Positions 41,534-49,972 of a DNA stretch of 64,000 bases are shown in pieces. Origin of the DNA: Pseudomonas tensinigenes (lineage in GTDB: Bacteria; Pseudomonadota; Gammaproteobacteria; Pseudomonadales; Pseudomonadaceae). A program made the translations under genes and the position numbers. Under the pieces are notes generated by a model. The model was not told where the DNA came from and ran no database searches. It saw only the letters and a program-made list of their open reading frames with translations. The stretch spans positions 2,907,501-2,971,500 of the forward strand of contig NZ_CP077089.1 in NCBI RefSeq assembly GCF_014268445.2, read 5' to 3'. The first letter of the stretch is position 1. Every line of letters starts with the position of its first letter.

Positions 41534-42363
41534 GCAACGATCCCCTTTATTTGGTTTTGTCGGGAGTGTGCGAATTCGAGAAATTCCAGCAGCGTCTGGT
41601 TGACCAGACGCGGCGACTCTACGGGCATCATATGCCGTTGTTCGGGCAGCACGGCAACCTTCGCACCGGGGATGCGTCGGGCCAGTTGCTCGGCCATTTC
41701 CGGGGTCGAACCCGGATCGAGTTCGCCGGTTGCGATCAGCGTCGGCGCCTGAATGCTGCCCAGGTCGTCGGCGCGGTACATGTCTTGGGTGGCGAACAAT
41801 TCATAAGTGGTCAGGTAACCCTGCGGATCATTATTGGCGAGGGTCTGGCGCAATGCGGCGATCTGCGCCGGATTGGCCGCCTGATACTCGCGGCTGAACC
41901 AGCGTGACAGCGCGGCTTCAGCATTGGCGTCCGGGCCATGTTCCGCCGCTTGTGCGGTGCGCGCGATGACGCCGGCACGCTGTTCTTCGCTGCGGTTGAA
42001 CACGCTGTTCAACACCACCAGGCTTTGCAGGCGCTCCGGGTAATGCAGGGCAAAGGCCCGCGCGACCAGACCGCCCATGGAGAAACCGATCACCGCTGCT
42101 TGCGGCAGATTGAGGTGATCGAGCAGCTCCAGCAACTGATCGGCGTAACCGAGCAGGGCGGTGCCGCTGGCCGGTCGCGGGCTGGCGCCATGGCCGAGCA
42201 TGTCGTAGGCGATCACCCGGTACTGGCTGGACAGGCCGACAATCTGCCCGCCCCACATTTCTTTGTTCAGGCCCACGCCGTGGATCAAGACCACGGGCTG
42301 GCCTTGGCCGGTCGCCAGGTAACTGGTGCCAGCCGGGGTGAGTTCAGCGGTGAGCCGAATCAT
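41530..42363 (-). CDS. Alpha/beta hydrolase, PcaD/RutD-like
   Basis: 277 residues from ATG 42363 behind AGGAG. Oxyanion loop VVLIHGVGLNKEMW, nucleophile elbow GFSMGGLVAR (Ser about residue 98), acid in ATGELDPGSTP, and His in PEQRHMMPVE give a complete triad. It resembles enol-lactone hydrolases and RutD. Likely opens a lactone or imine/enamine intermediate of the pathway; inference. The extended frame upstream belongs to the preceding gene region and is not used. Confidence 0.87.
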   Translation of the reverse strand: MIRLTAELTPAGTSYLATGQGQPVVLIHGVGLNKEMWGGQIVGLSSQYRVIAYDMLGHGASPRPASGTALLGYADQLLELLDHLNLPQAAVIGFSMGGLVARAFALHYPERLQSLVVLNSVFNRSEEQRAGVIARTAQAAEHGPDANAEAALSRWFSREYQAANPAQIAALRQTLANNDPQGYLTTYELFATQDMYRADDLGSIQAPTLIATGELDPGSTPEMAEQLARRIPGAKVAVLPEQRHMMPVESPRLVNQTLLEFLEFAHSRQNQIKGIVA

Positions 42364-42394
42364 GGAGCGCTCCTGCAGTGCCTTTTTATTGTGA

Positions 42395-42985
42395 TTACTG
42401 GGCTTTTTCGGCGGCCAGTTCTTCCAGATCGATGTAGCGGTTGCCGATGCGCGGGTGCAGGCGGCCACCGTCGGCGCAACCCAGCACGACAACGATTTCG
42501 TCGGCGCGCGGCGCGTCTTCGATCTGCATTTCCAGGGTGATGTAGTGCGAACGCAGGCCTTCGTCGTCCTTGTGCATCATCGGGATCTGAATCGAAGTGC
42601 CCGGGCCGCCGCGCTTGTTGGTGAAGCTCAGGTAGCTCTTGGCGTTGACGGCTTCGCGGTAGTGATTGCCGAAGCGCAGGGTGTGGATCACGGCGGAGGC
42701 GTGTTCGATCTCGCCATCGGCGCCAACCACGGCGGCTTTGCCATAGGCCTCGATTTTTTCCGCACCGCCGATGATGCCGACCAGACGCTCGACCATCAGT
42801 GCACCGAGGTCGGAGCAGTTGGCGCGGATCTGCGGCTTGAGGTCTTCGACGAAACCGTTGCCCACCCAAGGGTTTTTCATCACCACCGCCAGGCCAACCA
42901 TGGTCACTGGTTTGTCAGTGGCTTTGCCGCCTTCGATGAAGGTTTCTTCGACATAGCTGACGATCTTGCGAATTTCGAAACTCAT
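42395..42985 (-). CDS. DUF1185 'amino acid synthesis' family protein
   Basis: 196 residues, ATG 42985 with GGAG six bases upstream. IRKIVSYVEETFIEGG at the start, then TMVGLAVVMKNPWVG and GADGEIEHASAVIHTLRFGNHYR, then a central KRGGPGTSIQIP; this is the DUF1185 family, of unknown biochemistry despite its name. It is the first gene of the minus-strand operon and lies about 40 bp downstream of a GntR-type operator. Confidence 0.82.
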   Translation of the reverse strand: MSFEIRKIVSYVEETFIEGGKATDKPVTMVGLAVVMKNPWVGNGFVEDLKPQIRANCSDLGALMVERLVGIIGGAEKIEAYGKAAVVGADGEIEHASAVIHTLRFGNHYREAVNAKSYLSFTNKRGGPGTSIQIPMMHKDDEGLRSHYITLEMQIEDAPRADEIVVVLGCADGGRLHPRIGNRYIDLEELAAEKAQ

Positions 42986-43026
42986 GAGCTGCTCCGTTGG
43001 GGGATTGAGAGTGTCTGTGCGTCTGA

Positions 43027-43042
43027 TGGTATACCATAATAC
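43027..43042. promoter_or_regulatory. GntR-type operator before the DUF1185 operon
   Basis: TGGTATACCATAATAC, base-for-base equal to 37199-37214, about 42 bp upstream of ATG 42985. The gene-free stretch 42986-43447 also contains a REP doublet and the promoter side of the BNR gene. Confidence 0.75.
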
Positions 43043-43139
43043 CGATCGTGCAAGTCCCCTCGATGACTTTTGCCGCATCCATCCGGCGAATGGCGCCGCA
43101 TTCACTGACAACCGCAAATCCCAAGACCACCCCTAACCC

Positions 43140-43231
43140 CTGTGGGAGAGAGCCTGCTCGCGAAAGCGGTGGGTCAGCCAATAGAAAGGGTGACTGTTAC
43201 ACCGCCTTCGCGAGCAGGCTCGCTCCCACAG
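43140..43231. repeat. TGTGGGAGCGAGC-type double repeat
   Basis: Arms TGTGGGAGAGAGCCTGCTCG and CGAGCAGGCTCGCTCCCACA with a 50-base centre, between divergent DUF1185 and BNR genes. Confidence 0.92.
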
Positions 43232-43447
43232 GGAAATTTCTTTGTTACAGAAGGCCGCTTTCGGTTAACAAAAGATAACGTGGCGCCGATTGTCAGACGT
43301 TTCGAAAGCCCGATAGGATGAGCCAGCTTCCGAAGTGGCTCTGGATTGCGGGTTTCAGGACTATGCTCCTGAGCAGCCATCAGCGGAGCACACTTGCGGC
43401 GCCCTTGAAGGCCAGATGGCCTAACAATAATAAAGAGGGGAAGGTCT

Positions 43448-44491
43448 ATGAGTCGTTGCCGCCCGCCGGCGTTACGCAACACCGCGTTGCTGGCCACAGC
43501 ACTCTCGCTGCTGGGCTTTGCCACGTTATCGGCACCGGTGATTGCCGCCGAGGCCCCGGCTGACGTGGTCTATGCCACCGAATCTACTAAAGCCGCGAAA
43601 AGCCTGATTCTCGATGTCGTCCACGCTGGCGCGCGCCTGGTCGCGGTCGGCGATCGCGGGCACATTCTCTATTCCGATGACCAGGGCAAAACCTGGACCC
43701 AGGCCAAAGTGCCGACCCGGCAACTGCTGACGGCGGTGTACTTTGTCGACGACAAGCACGGCTGGGCGGTCGGCCACGACGCGCAAATCCTCGCCAGCGC
43801 AGACGGCGGTCTGACCTGGAACAAGCAATTCGAAGACCTCAAACGTGAATCGCCGCTGCTCGACGTCTGGTTCAAGGACGTCAACAGCGGTCTTGCCGTG
43901 GGCGCGTACGGCGCGCTGATGGAAACCACCGACGGCGGTAAAAACTGGGAAGACGTCAGCGACCGCCTCGACAACGAAGACCAATTCCACCTCAACGCCA
44001 TCGCGGCAGTGAAGGACGCCGGGCTGTTTATCGTCGGCGAGTCGGGCAGCATGTTCCGCTCCGCCGACGACGGTCAGACCTGGGAAAAACTCGAAGGCCC
44101 GTACGAAGGCTCGCTGTTCGGCGTGATCGGCACGGCACAACCGCAAACCCTGCTGGCTTACGGCTTGCGCGGCAATCTTTATCGCTCCACCGATTTCGGC
44201 AGCACTTGGGAGCAGGTAGAACTGAAAGCCGCGCGCGGTGCCCTGGAGTTTGGCCTGTCCGGCGCCACATTGCTGCCGGATGGCTCGATCGTCATCGTCG
44301 GCAACGGCGGTTCGGTGATCAGCAGCAGCGACAACGGCGAGACCTTCAGCGTGTTCAACCGTCCGGACCGCATCTCGCTGTCATCGGTCACCGCTGCCGG
44401 CGACGGCAACCTGATTCTGAGCGGGCAGGGTGGTCTTCACACCACACAGCCGAACGGTGCCGAGATCAATAACAAGAAGGCGGGGCTATGA
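43448..44491 (+). CDS. Exported Ycf48/BNR-repeat beta-propeller protein
   Basis: 347 residues. A signal peptide ends near VIAAEAPADV (about residue 35). The mature domain contains repeated BNR/Ycf48 units of the form SDDQGKTWTQ, SADGGLTWNKQ, TTDGGKNWED, SADDGQTWEK, STDFGSTWEQ and SSDNGETFSV, about one per 45 residues, giving a predicted seven-blade propeller. Overlaps the RND transporter start by ATGA (44488-44491), so the two are coupled and probably act together in the periplasm. In other pseudomonad loci such pairs sit beside DUF1302/DUF1329 genes; these are missing here. Confidence 0.88.
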   Translation: MSRCRPPALRNTALLATALSLLGFATLSAPVIAAEAPADVVYATESTKAAKSLILDVVHAGARLVAVGDRGHILYSDDQGKTWTQAKVPTRQLLTAVYFVDDKHGWAVGHDAQILASADGGLTWNKQFEDLKRESPLLDVWFKDVNSGLAVGAYGALMETTDGGKNWEDVSDRLDNEDQFHLNAIAAVKDAGLFIVGESGSMFRSADDGQTWEKLEGPYEGSLFGVIGTAQPQTLLAYGLRGNLYRSTDFGSTWEQVELKAARGALEFGLSGATLLPDGSIVIVGNGGSVISSSDNGETFSVFNRPDRISLSSVTAAGDGNLILSGQGGLHTTQPNGAEINNKKAGL

Positions 44492-46872
44492 CTTCCTTGA
44501 TCACTCCTCAGCAGGACAAGGCGACGTTTCTTGAACGCCTGATTTTCAACAATCGCCCGGCAGTGATCCTGATCTGTCTGGTGGTGAGCATTTTCCTGTT
44601 CTGGCAGGCGACGCTGATCCGGCCGTCAACCAGTTTCGAAAAAATGATCCCGCTCCAGCATCCGTTCATCGAGAAGATGATGGAGCACCGCAACGATCTG
44701 GCCAACCTGGGCAACACCGTGCGCATTTCGGTGGAAGCCAAGGACGGCGACATCTTCTCCAAGGAGTACATGGAGACCCTGCGCCAGATCAACGACGAGG
44801 TGTTCTACATCTCCGGCGTTGACCGCTCCGGCCTGAAGTCGCTGTGGAGTCCGAGCGTACGCTGGACCGAAGTGACCGAAGAGGGTTTTGCCGGCGGTGA
44901 AGTGATCCCGCAGAGCTACAACGGCTCGCAGGACAGCCTCGATCTGCTGCGCAACAACGTGCTCAAGTCCGGCCAAGTCGGGCGTCTGGTGGCCAACGAC
45001 TTCAAGTCGAGCATCGTCGACATCCCGCTGCTGGAGTCCTACCCGGACCCGGAAGACCAGGGCAAGTTGCTCGCACTGGACTACCGCAAGTTCTCCCATG
45101 AACTCGAAGACAAGATCCGCAACAAGTTCGAAGCGCAGAACCCCAACGTCAAGATCCACATCGTCGGTTTCGCCAAGAAGGTCGGCGACCTGATCGATGG
45201 TCTGGTGATGGTCGTGTTGTTCTTCGGCATCGCCTTCGTCATCACCCTGATCCTGCTGCTGTGGTTCACCAACTGCGTGCGCAGCACCATTGCGGTGTTG
45301 AGCACGACGCTGGTAGCGGTGGTCTGGCAACTCGGTTTGATGCACTTCTTCGGCTTCGGACTTGATCCGTATTCGATGCTGGTGCCGTTCCTGATCTTCG
45401 CCATAGGTATTTCCCACGGCGTGCAGAAGATCAACGGTATCGCCCTGCAATCCAGCGAGGCCGACAACGCATTGACCGCTGCGCGGCGCACCTTCCGGCA
45501 ACTGTTCCTGCCGGGGATGATCGCGATTCTTGCGGATGCGGTGGGCTTCATCACGCTGCTGATCATCGACATCGGGGTGATCCGTGAACTGGCCATCGGC
45601 GCGTCGATCGGCGTGGCGGTGATCGTGTTCACCAACCTGATCCTGCTGCCGGTCGCCATTTCCTATGTCGGCATCAGCAAGCGGGCGATTGCCAAGAGCA
45701 AGAAGGACGCCAACCGCGAACACCCGTTCTGGCGCCTGCTGTCGAACTTCGCCAACCCGAAAGTCGCACGCGTCTCGGTGCTACTGGCGCTGATCGCCTT
45801 CGGTGGCGGCCTCTGGTACAGCCAGAACCTGAAAATCGGCGACCTCGACCAGGGCGCGCCGGAACTGCGTCCGGACTCGCGCTACAACAAGGACAACAAC
45901 TTCATCATCAGCAATTACTCCACCAGCTCTGACGTATTGGTGGTGATGGTCAAGACCAAGGCTGAAGGCTGTTCGCGTTATGAAGCCATGGCGCCGATCG
46001 ATCAGTTGATGTGGAAGATGCAGAACACCGAGGGTGTGCAGTCGGCGATCTCGCTGGTGACCGTGTCGAAGCAGATGATCAAGGGTATGAACGAGGGCAA
46101 CCTGAAATGGGAAACCCTGTCGCGCAACCCGGACGTGCTGAACAACTCGATTGCCCGCGCTGACGGTCTGTACAACAACAGTTGTTCGCTGGCGCCGGTG
46201 CTGGTGTTCCTCAACGATCACAAGGCCGAAACCCTCGATCGTGCGGTGCACGCGGTGCAGGAATTTGCCCAGGAGAATAACAAGGACGGTCTGGAGTTCA
46301 TCCTCGCCGCCGGTAACGCCGGGATCGAAGCGGCCACCAACGAAGTCATCAAACAGGCTGAGCTGACCATCCTGATTCTGGTGTACATCTGCGTGGCGGT
46401 GATGTGCATGATCACCTTCCGTTCGTGGGCGGCGACCTTGTGCATCGTCCTGCCGCTGGTACTGACCTCGGTACTCGGCAACGCGCTGATGGCGTTCATG
46501 GGCATCGGCGTGAAGGTTGCGACGCTGCCGGTGGTGGCGCTGGGTGTGGGGATTGGTGTCGACTACGGCATCTACATCTACAGCCGCCTGGAAAGTTTCC
46601 TACGTGCCGGGTTGCCGTTGCAGGAAGCCTATTACCAGACGCTGAAATCCACCGGTAAAGCGGTGCTGTTCACCGGCCTGTGCCTGGCGATTGGTGTGTG
46701 CACCTGGATCTTCTCGGCGATCAAGTTCCAGGCTGACATGGGCCTGATGCTGACCTTTATGCTGCTGTGGAACATGTTCGGTGCGCTGTGGCTGCTGCCG
46801 GCACTGGCGAAGTTCCTGATCAAGCCGGAGAAACTGGCGGGGCAGAAGGGCAACTCGTTGTTTGCCCACTGA
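44488..46872 (+). CDS. RND/MMPL-type transporter
   Basis: 794 residues in two related halves. Helix 1 is near residues 24-43 (AVILICLVVSIFLFW), followed by a periplasmic loop and a five-helix bundle around residues 235-400 (including FLIFAIGISHGVQKI). A second loop and bundle run from about 625 to 775, containing VVALGVGIGVDYGIYIYSRLE, the MMPL/RND proton-relay helix. About half the size of AcrB-type pumps. Likely moves a hydrophobic compound between inner membrane and periplasm with the BNR protein. No MFP or TolC partner nearby. Confidence 0.88.
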   Translation: MTSLITPQQDKATFLERLIFNNRPAVILICLVVSIFLFWQATLIRPSTSFEKMIPLQHPFIEKMMEHRNDLANLGNTVRISVEAKDGDIFSKEYMETLRQINDEVFYISGVDRSGLKSLWSPSVRWTEVTEEGFAGGEVIPQSYNGSQDSLDLLRNNVLKSGQVGRLVANDFKSSIVDIPLLESYPDPEDQGKLLALDYRKFSHELEDKIRNKFEAQNPNVKIHIVGFAKKVGDLIDGLVMVVLFFGIAFVITLILLLWFTNCVRSTIAVLSTTLVAVVWQLGLMHFFGFGLDPYSMLVPFLIFAIGISHGVQKINGIALQSSEADNALTAARRTFRQLFLPGMIAILADAVGFITLLIIDIGVIRELAIGASIGVAVIVFTNLILLPVAISYVGISKRAIAKSKKDANREHPFWRLLSNFANPKVARVSVLLALIAFGGGLWYSQNLKIGDLDQGAPELRPDSRYNKDNNFIISNYSTSSDVLVVMVKTKAEGCSRYEAMAPIDQLMWKMQNTEGVQSAISLVTVSKQMIKGMNEGNLKWETLSRNPDVLNNSIARADGLYNNSCSLAPVLVFLNDHKAETLDRAVHAVQEFAQENNKDGLEFILAAGNAGIEAATNEVIKQAELTILILVYICVAVMCMITFRSWAATLCIVLPLVLTSVLGNALMAFMGIGVKVATLPVVALGVGIGVDYGIYIYSRLESFLRAGLPLQEAYYQTLKSTGKAVLFTGLCLAIGVCTWIFSAIKFQADMGLMLTFMLLWNMFGALWLLPALAKFLIKPEKLAGQKGNSLFAH

Positions 46873-46891
46873 TCTGCAAGCCTGAAACGAC

Positions 46892-46923
46892 AAAGCCGCA
46901 ACCTTAGGGTTGCGGCTTTTTTT
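46892..46923 (+). terminator. Rho-independent terminator of the RND operon
   Basis: Stem AAAGCCGCAACC / GGTTGCGGCTTT with loop TTAG, followed by a T-run; 19 bases after the stop codon. Confidence 0.93.
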
Positions 46924-46941
46924 GTGGCTCAAGATCAACAG

Positions 46942-47119
46942 CCCCTCACCCTAGCCCTCTCCCGGAGGGAGAGGGGACTGATTGGGGGATATTGGAGATT
47001 TACGCCGACTTGAGCATCCTGCTGTGAATCCATAATCGACTCGGTTTTTCAGGTCGATGTACTACGCAAGAACATCGCGGTCGGTCCCCTCTACCTCTGG
47101 GAGAGGGCTAGGGTGAGGG
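46942..47119. repeat. About 180-bp element with CCCTCACCCTAGCCCTCTCCC inverted ends
   Basis: Starts CCCCTCACCCTAGCCCTCTC and ends GAGAGGGCTAGGGTGAGGG. Shares internal words GACTCGGT, TTTCAGGTC, ATGTA and CGGTCGG with the element at 35844-36053, so they are one family. No open frame inside. Confidence 0.8.
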
Positions 47120-47135
47120 CAAAAGGATTCAAGCG

Positions 47136-47855
47136 TTAAGACAGTTCTGTGCCGAGCACAACGCTGAGTGCACTACGCGCATCATCCAACTGCACCAACG
47201 TCGCATGCCGAGCCCCCAGCGCATCCCGATTCTCAATCGCCGTCAAAATCGCCTTATGCCGAGGCAACGCCAATTCATGCAGATTCGGCCGCTGATTCGA
47301 ATGCTTCAACGCCTCGGCAATCGCCACCGACAACATGTTGCACAGGTTCGCCAGCAAATCATTGTGCGTCGCATCGGCAATCCGGCTATGGAAATCCAGA
47401 TCCGGCTGCAACAACGCTTCCGGCGTCGGCGCCGCTTCCATGCGCTGGTACGCCTCACCAATTGCGGCGATGTCCGCCTCTGTCGCATGTTGAGCGGCGA
47501 GGGCGGCAGCGGCCGGCTCGATGATGCTGCGCACACTGGTCAGCACATTGAAAAACTCATTTTGCGGGCTGCTTTGCATCAGCCAGTGCAGCACGTCCGG
47601 GTCGAGCATGTGCCACTCGCGGCGCGCCTTGACCACCGTTCCCACACGTGGTTTGGAATACACCAACCCCTTGGCCACCAACACCCGCGTCGCTTCACGC
47701 AGCACCGGCCGGCTGACCGCGTACTCCTCGCAGAGCAAGGCTTCGGCGGGCAGTTTGTCGTCGGGCTTGAAGCGTCCGGAGACGATCTGCATGCCCAGTT
47801 CCTGGACGATGCGCGAGTGCATGCTTTTACGGTCGGAGGGTTTGCGGTAATCCAT
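47136..47855 (-). CDS. GntR/FadR-subfamily regulator of the sugar-acid cluster
   Basis: 239 residues. Winged helix with KPDDKLPAEALLCEEYAVSRPVLREATRVL (about residues 28-57, split), then an FCD domain containing PDLDFHSRIADATHNDLLAN and LHELALPRHKAILTAI with metal-binding histidines. Similar FCD regulators control sugar-acid catabolism; it sits 190 bp from the dehydratase end and on the same strand. Candidate operators are the GACTATA half-sites at 49800-49886. Confidence 0.87.
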   Translation of the reverse strand: MDYRKPSDRKSMHSRIVQELGMQIVSGRFKPDDKLPAEALLCEEYAVSRPVLREATRVLVAKGLVYSKPRVGTVVKARREWHMLDPDVLHWLMQSSPQNEFFNVLTSVRSIIEPAAAALAAQHATEADIAAIGEAYQRMEAAPTPEALLQPDLDFHSRIADATHNDLLANLCNMLSVAIAEALKHSNQRPNLHELALPRHKAILTAIENRDALGARHATLVQLDDARSALSVVLGTELS

Positions 47856-47939
47856 GGGGAGTGGCGCGATCCTGAGCGATGGAGATGCCGCGCATCATAG
47901 CAGGCACGGCACAATCTTGAGGCAGACACACAAACCAAA

Positions 47940-48029
47940 TGTGGGAGCGAGCCTGCTCGCGAAGGCGGCATATCAGTCAAATAGATGTCGACTGACACTC
48001 CCTCTTCGCGAGCAGGCTCGCTCCCACAG
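47940..48029. repeat. TGTGGGAGCGAGC-type double repeat
   Basis: Arms TGTGGGAGCGAGCCTGCTCG and CGAGCAGGCTCGCTCCCACA between the GntR gene and the dehydratase 3' end. Confidence 0.92.
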
Positions 48030-48042
48030 GAGAATTGCGCTG

Positions 48043-49779
48043 TTAGTGGGAGTGGCGCGGCACTTCGGCGCCTCGGCAACCGACCAGGAAGTCAAAGTCA
48101 CAACCCTGATCCGCCTGCAGCACATGATCGATGTACAGCTGACGATAGCCGCCCACCAACAACTGCTGCGGCGGCTGCAGATCCGCCATGCGCGCCGCCA
48201 GCTCAGCATCCGGAATATCCAGGTGCAGACGCCCGGTCGCGCAATCCAGCTCGATCCAGTCGCCTTCCTTCACGGTTGCCAAAGGCCCGCCGGCTGCCGC
48301 TTCCGGTGCCACATGCAAAACCACCGTGCCGTACGCCGTGCCGCTCATCCGTGCATCGGAAATGCGCACCATGTCGGTCACACCCTGCGCCAACAGCTTG
48401 GCCGGCAAACCCATGTTGCCGACTTCGGCCATGCCCGGGTAACCCTTCGGCCCGCAGTTTTTCATCACCAGAATCGAATCTTTATCGACATCCAGTTCCG
48501 GATCGTTGATCCGCGCCTTGTACATGTCGAAGTTCTCGAACACCACCGCACGCCCGCGATGCTGCATCAATTCCGGCGTTGCAGCGGACGGCTTGAGCAC
48601 CGCTCCCAGTGGCGCCAGATTGCCGCGCAACACGCAGATGCCGCCATCGGCGCGAATCGGATTGTCGAGGGTGCGGATCACCTCGTCTTCGCCGTAGATC
48701 GGCGCGTCCTTGGTGTTCTCGCCGATCGACTTGCCGTTGACGGTCAGTGCATTCGGATTGGGAATCAGATTGGCCTCGCCGAGACGGCGCAGCACCGCTG
48801 GTAAACCACCGGCGTAATAGAACTCTTCCATCAGGAAACGCCCCGACGGTTGCAGGTCGACAATGGTCGGCATGCCGCGCCCGATGCGCGTCCAGTCATC
48901 CAGATCCAGCTCGACACCGATGCGCCCGGCGATGGCTTTCAAGTGAATCACTGCGTTGGTCGAACCGCCGATGGCAGCGTTCACGCGGATAGCGTTCTCG
49001 AAGGCTTCCTTGGTCAGAATCTTCGACAGTTTCAGATCTTCGCGAACCATCTCCACCGCACGCATGCCGGACATGTGCGCCAACACATAACGTCGCGCAT
49101 CCACCGCCGGAATCGCCGCGTTGTGCGGCAGCGAAGTGCCGAGTGCTTCAGCCATGCAGGCCATCGTCGACGCCGTGCCCATGGTGTTGCAGGTGCCCGC
49201 CGAACGCGACATGCCGCCCTCGGCCGCGAGGAAATCGTCGATGGTAATAGTGCCAGCCTTGACCTGTTCGCTGAGCTGCCAAACGACGGTGCCCGAGCCG
49301 ATGTCCTTGCCCTTGTGCTTGCCGTTGAGCATCGGCCCGCCAGTGACAACGATGGCCGGCACGTCGCAACTGGCCGCGCCCATCAGCAGCGCCGGGGTGG
49401 TTTTGTCGCAGCCGGTCAGCAGCACCACGCCGTCGATCGGGTTGCCGCGAATCGCTTCCTCAACGTCCATGCTCGCCAGGTTGCGGGTGAGCATGGCGGT
49501 CGGGCGCAGGTTCGATTCGCCATTGGAGAACACCGGAAACTCCACGGGAAAGCCGCCGGCCTCGATCACCCCGCGTTTGACGTGCTCCGCGATCTGGCGG
49601 AAGTGCGCGTTGCACGGGGTCAGTTCCGACCAGGTGTTGCAGATGCCGATGATCGGCTTGCCGTGAAACTGGTGGTCGGCGATGCCCTGATTCTTCATCC
49701 AGCTGCGGTACATGAAGCCGTTCTTGTCGGCCGTGCCAAACCATTGGGCGGAGCGCAGGGTGGGTTTCTTATCAGACAT
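48043..49779 (-). CDS. IlvD/Edd-family sugar-acid dehydratase (arabonate/xylonate type)
   Basis: 578 residues. Iron-sulfur ligands appear as Cys in IIGICNTWSELT (about residue 56), GCDKTTPALLMGAASCD (about 124) and SAGTCNTMGTASTM (about 197), and the GMPTIVDLQPSGRF and DARMSGTAYG segments are typical of sugar-acid dehydratases. Expected to convert D-xylonate or L-arabonate to the 2-keto-3-deoxy acid. Divergent from the MFS carrier with which it shares the promoter region at 49780-49972. Confidence 0.88.
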   Translation of the reverse strand: MSDKKPTLRSAQWFGTADKNGFMYRSWMKNQGIADHQFHGKPIIGICNTWSELTPCNAHFRQIAEHVKRGVIEAGGFPVEFPVFSNGESNLRPTAMLTRNLASMDVEEAIRGNPIDGVVLLTGCDKTTPALLMGAASCDVPAIVVTGGPMLNGKHKGKDIGSGTVVWQLSEQVKAGTITIDDFLAAEGGMSRSAGTCNTMGTASTMACMAEALGTSLPHNAAIPAVDARRYVLAHMSGMRAVEMVREDLKLSKILTKEAFENAIRVNAAIGGSTNAVIHLKAIAGRIGVELDLDDWTRIGRGMPTIVDLQPSGRFLMEEFYYAGGLPAVLRRLGEANLIPNPNALTVNGKSIGENTKDAPIYGEDEVIRTLDNPIRADGGICVLRGNLAPLGAVLKPSAATPELMQHRGRAVVFENFDMYKARINDPELDVDKDSILVMKNCGPKGYPGMAEVGNMGLPAKLLAQGVTDMVRISDARMSGTAYGTVVLHVAPEAAAGGPLATVKEGDWIELDCATGRLHLDIPDAELAARMADLQPPQQLLVGGYRQLYIDHVLQADQGCDFDFLVGCRGAEVPRHSH

Positions 49780-49799
49780 GATCGATTCTCTTATTGTAT

Positions 49800-49886
49800 G
49801 ACTATAGTGTTCCAGCTACGGCTTAATCTAAGCGCAAAATCCTAGGTTTGGAAGTGTTGTTGGTGAATTAGTATTACTATATAGTC
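49800..49886. promoter_or_regulatory. Paired GACTATA half-sites, candidate GntR operators
   Basis: GACTATA (49800-49806) and its inverse TATAGTC (49880-49886) flank the centre of the dehydratase-MFS divergent region; the second is part of the perfect palindrome ACTATATAGT (49876-49885). Confidence 0.45.
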
Positions 49887-49972
49887 GTTTTCGACGGAGG
49901 GATGGCCCTGACGGTTTTCCGTGAGAGGCGTCCCCCGAGGTTCTATAAAAACAACAATCGGAGACCGATCTC

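Noticed and set aside
39746..41752. 668-codon open frame antisense to the aldehyde dehydrogenase
   Set aside because: The minus-strand dehydrogenase has catalytic Cys/Glu motifs; the plus-strand frame has no recognisable domain.
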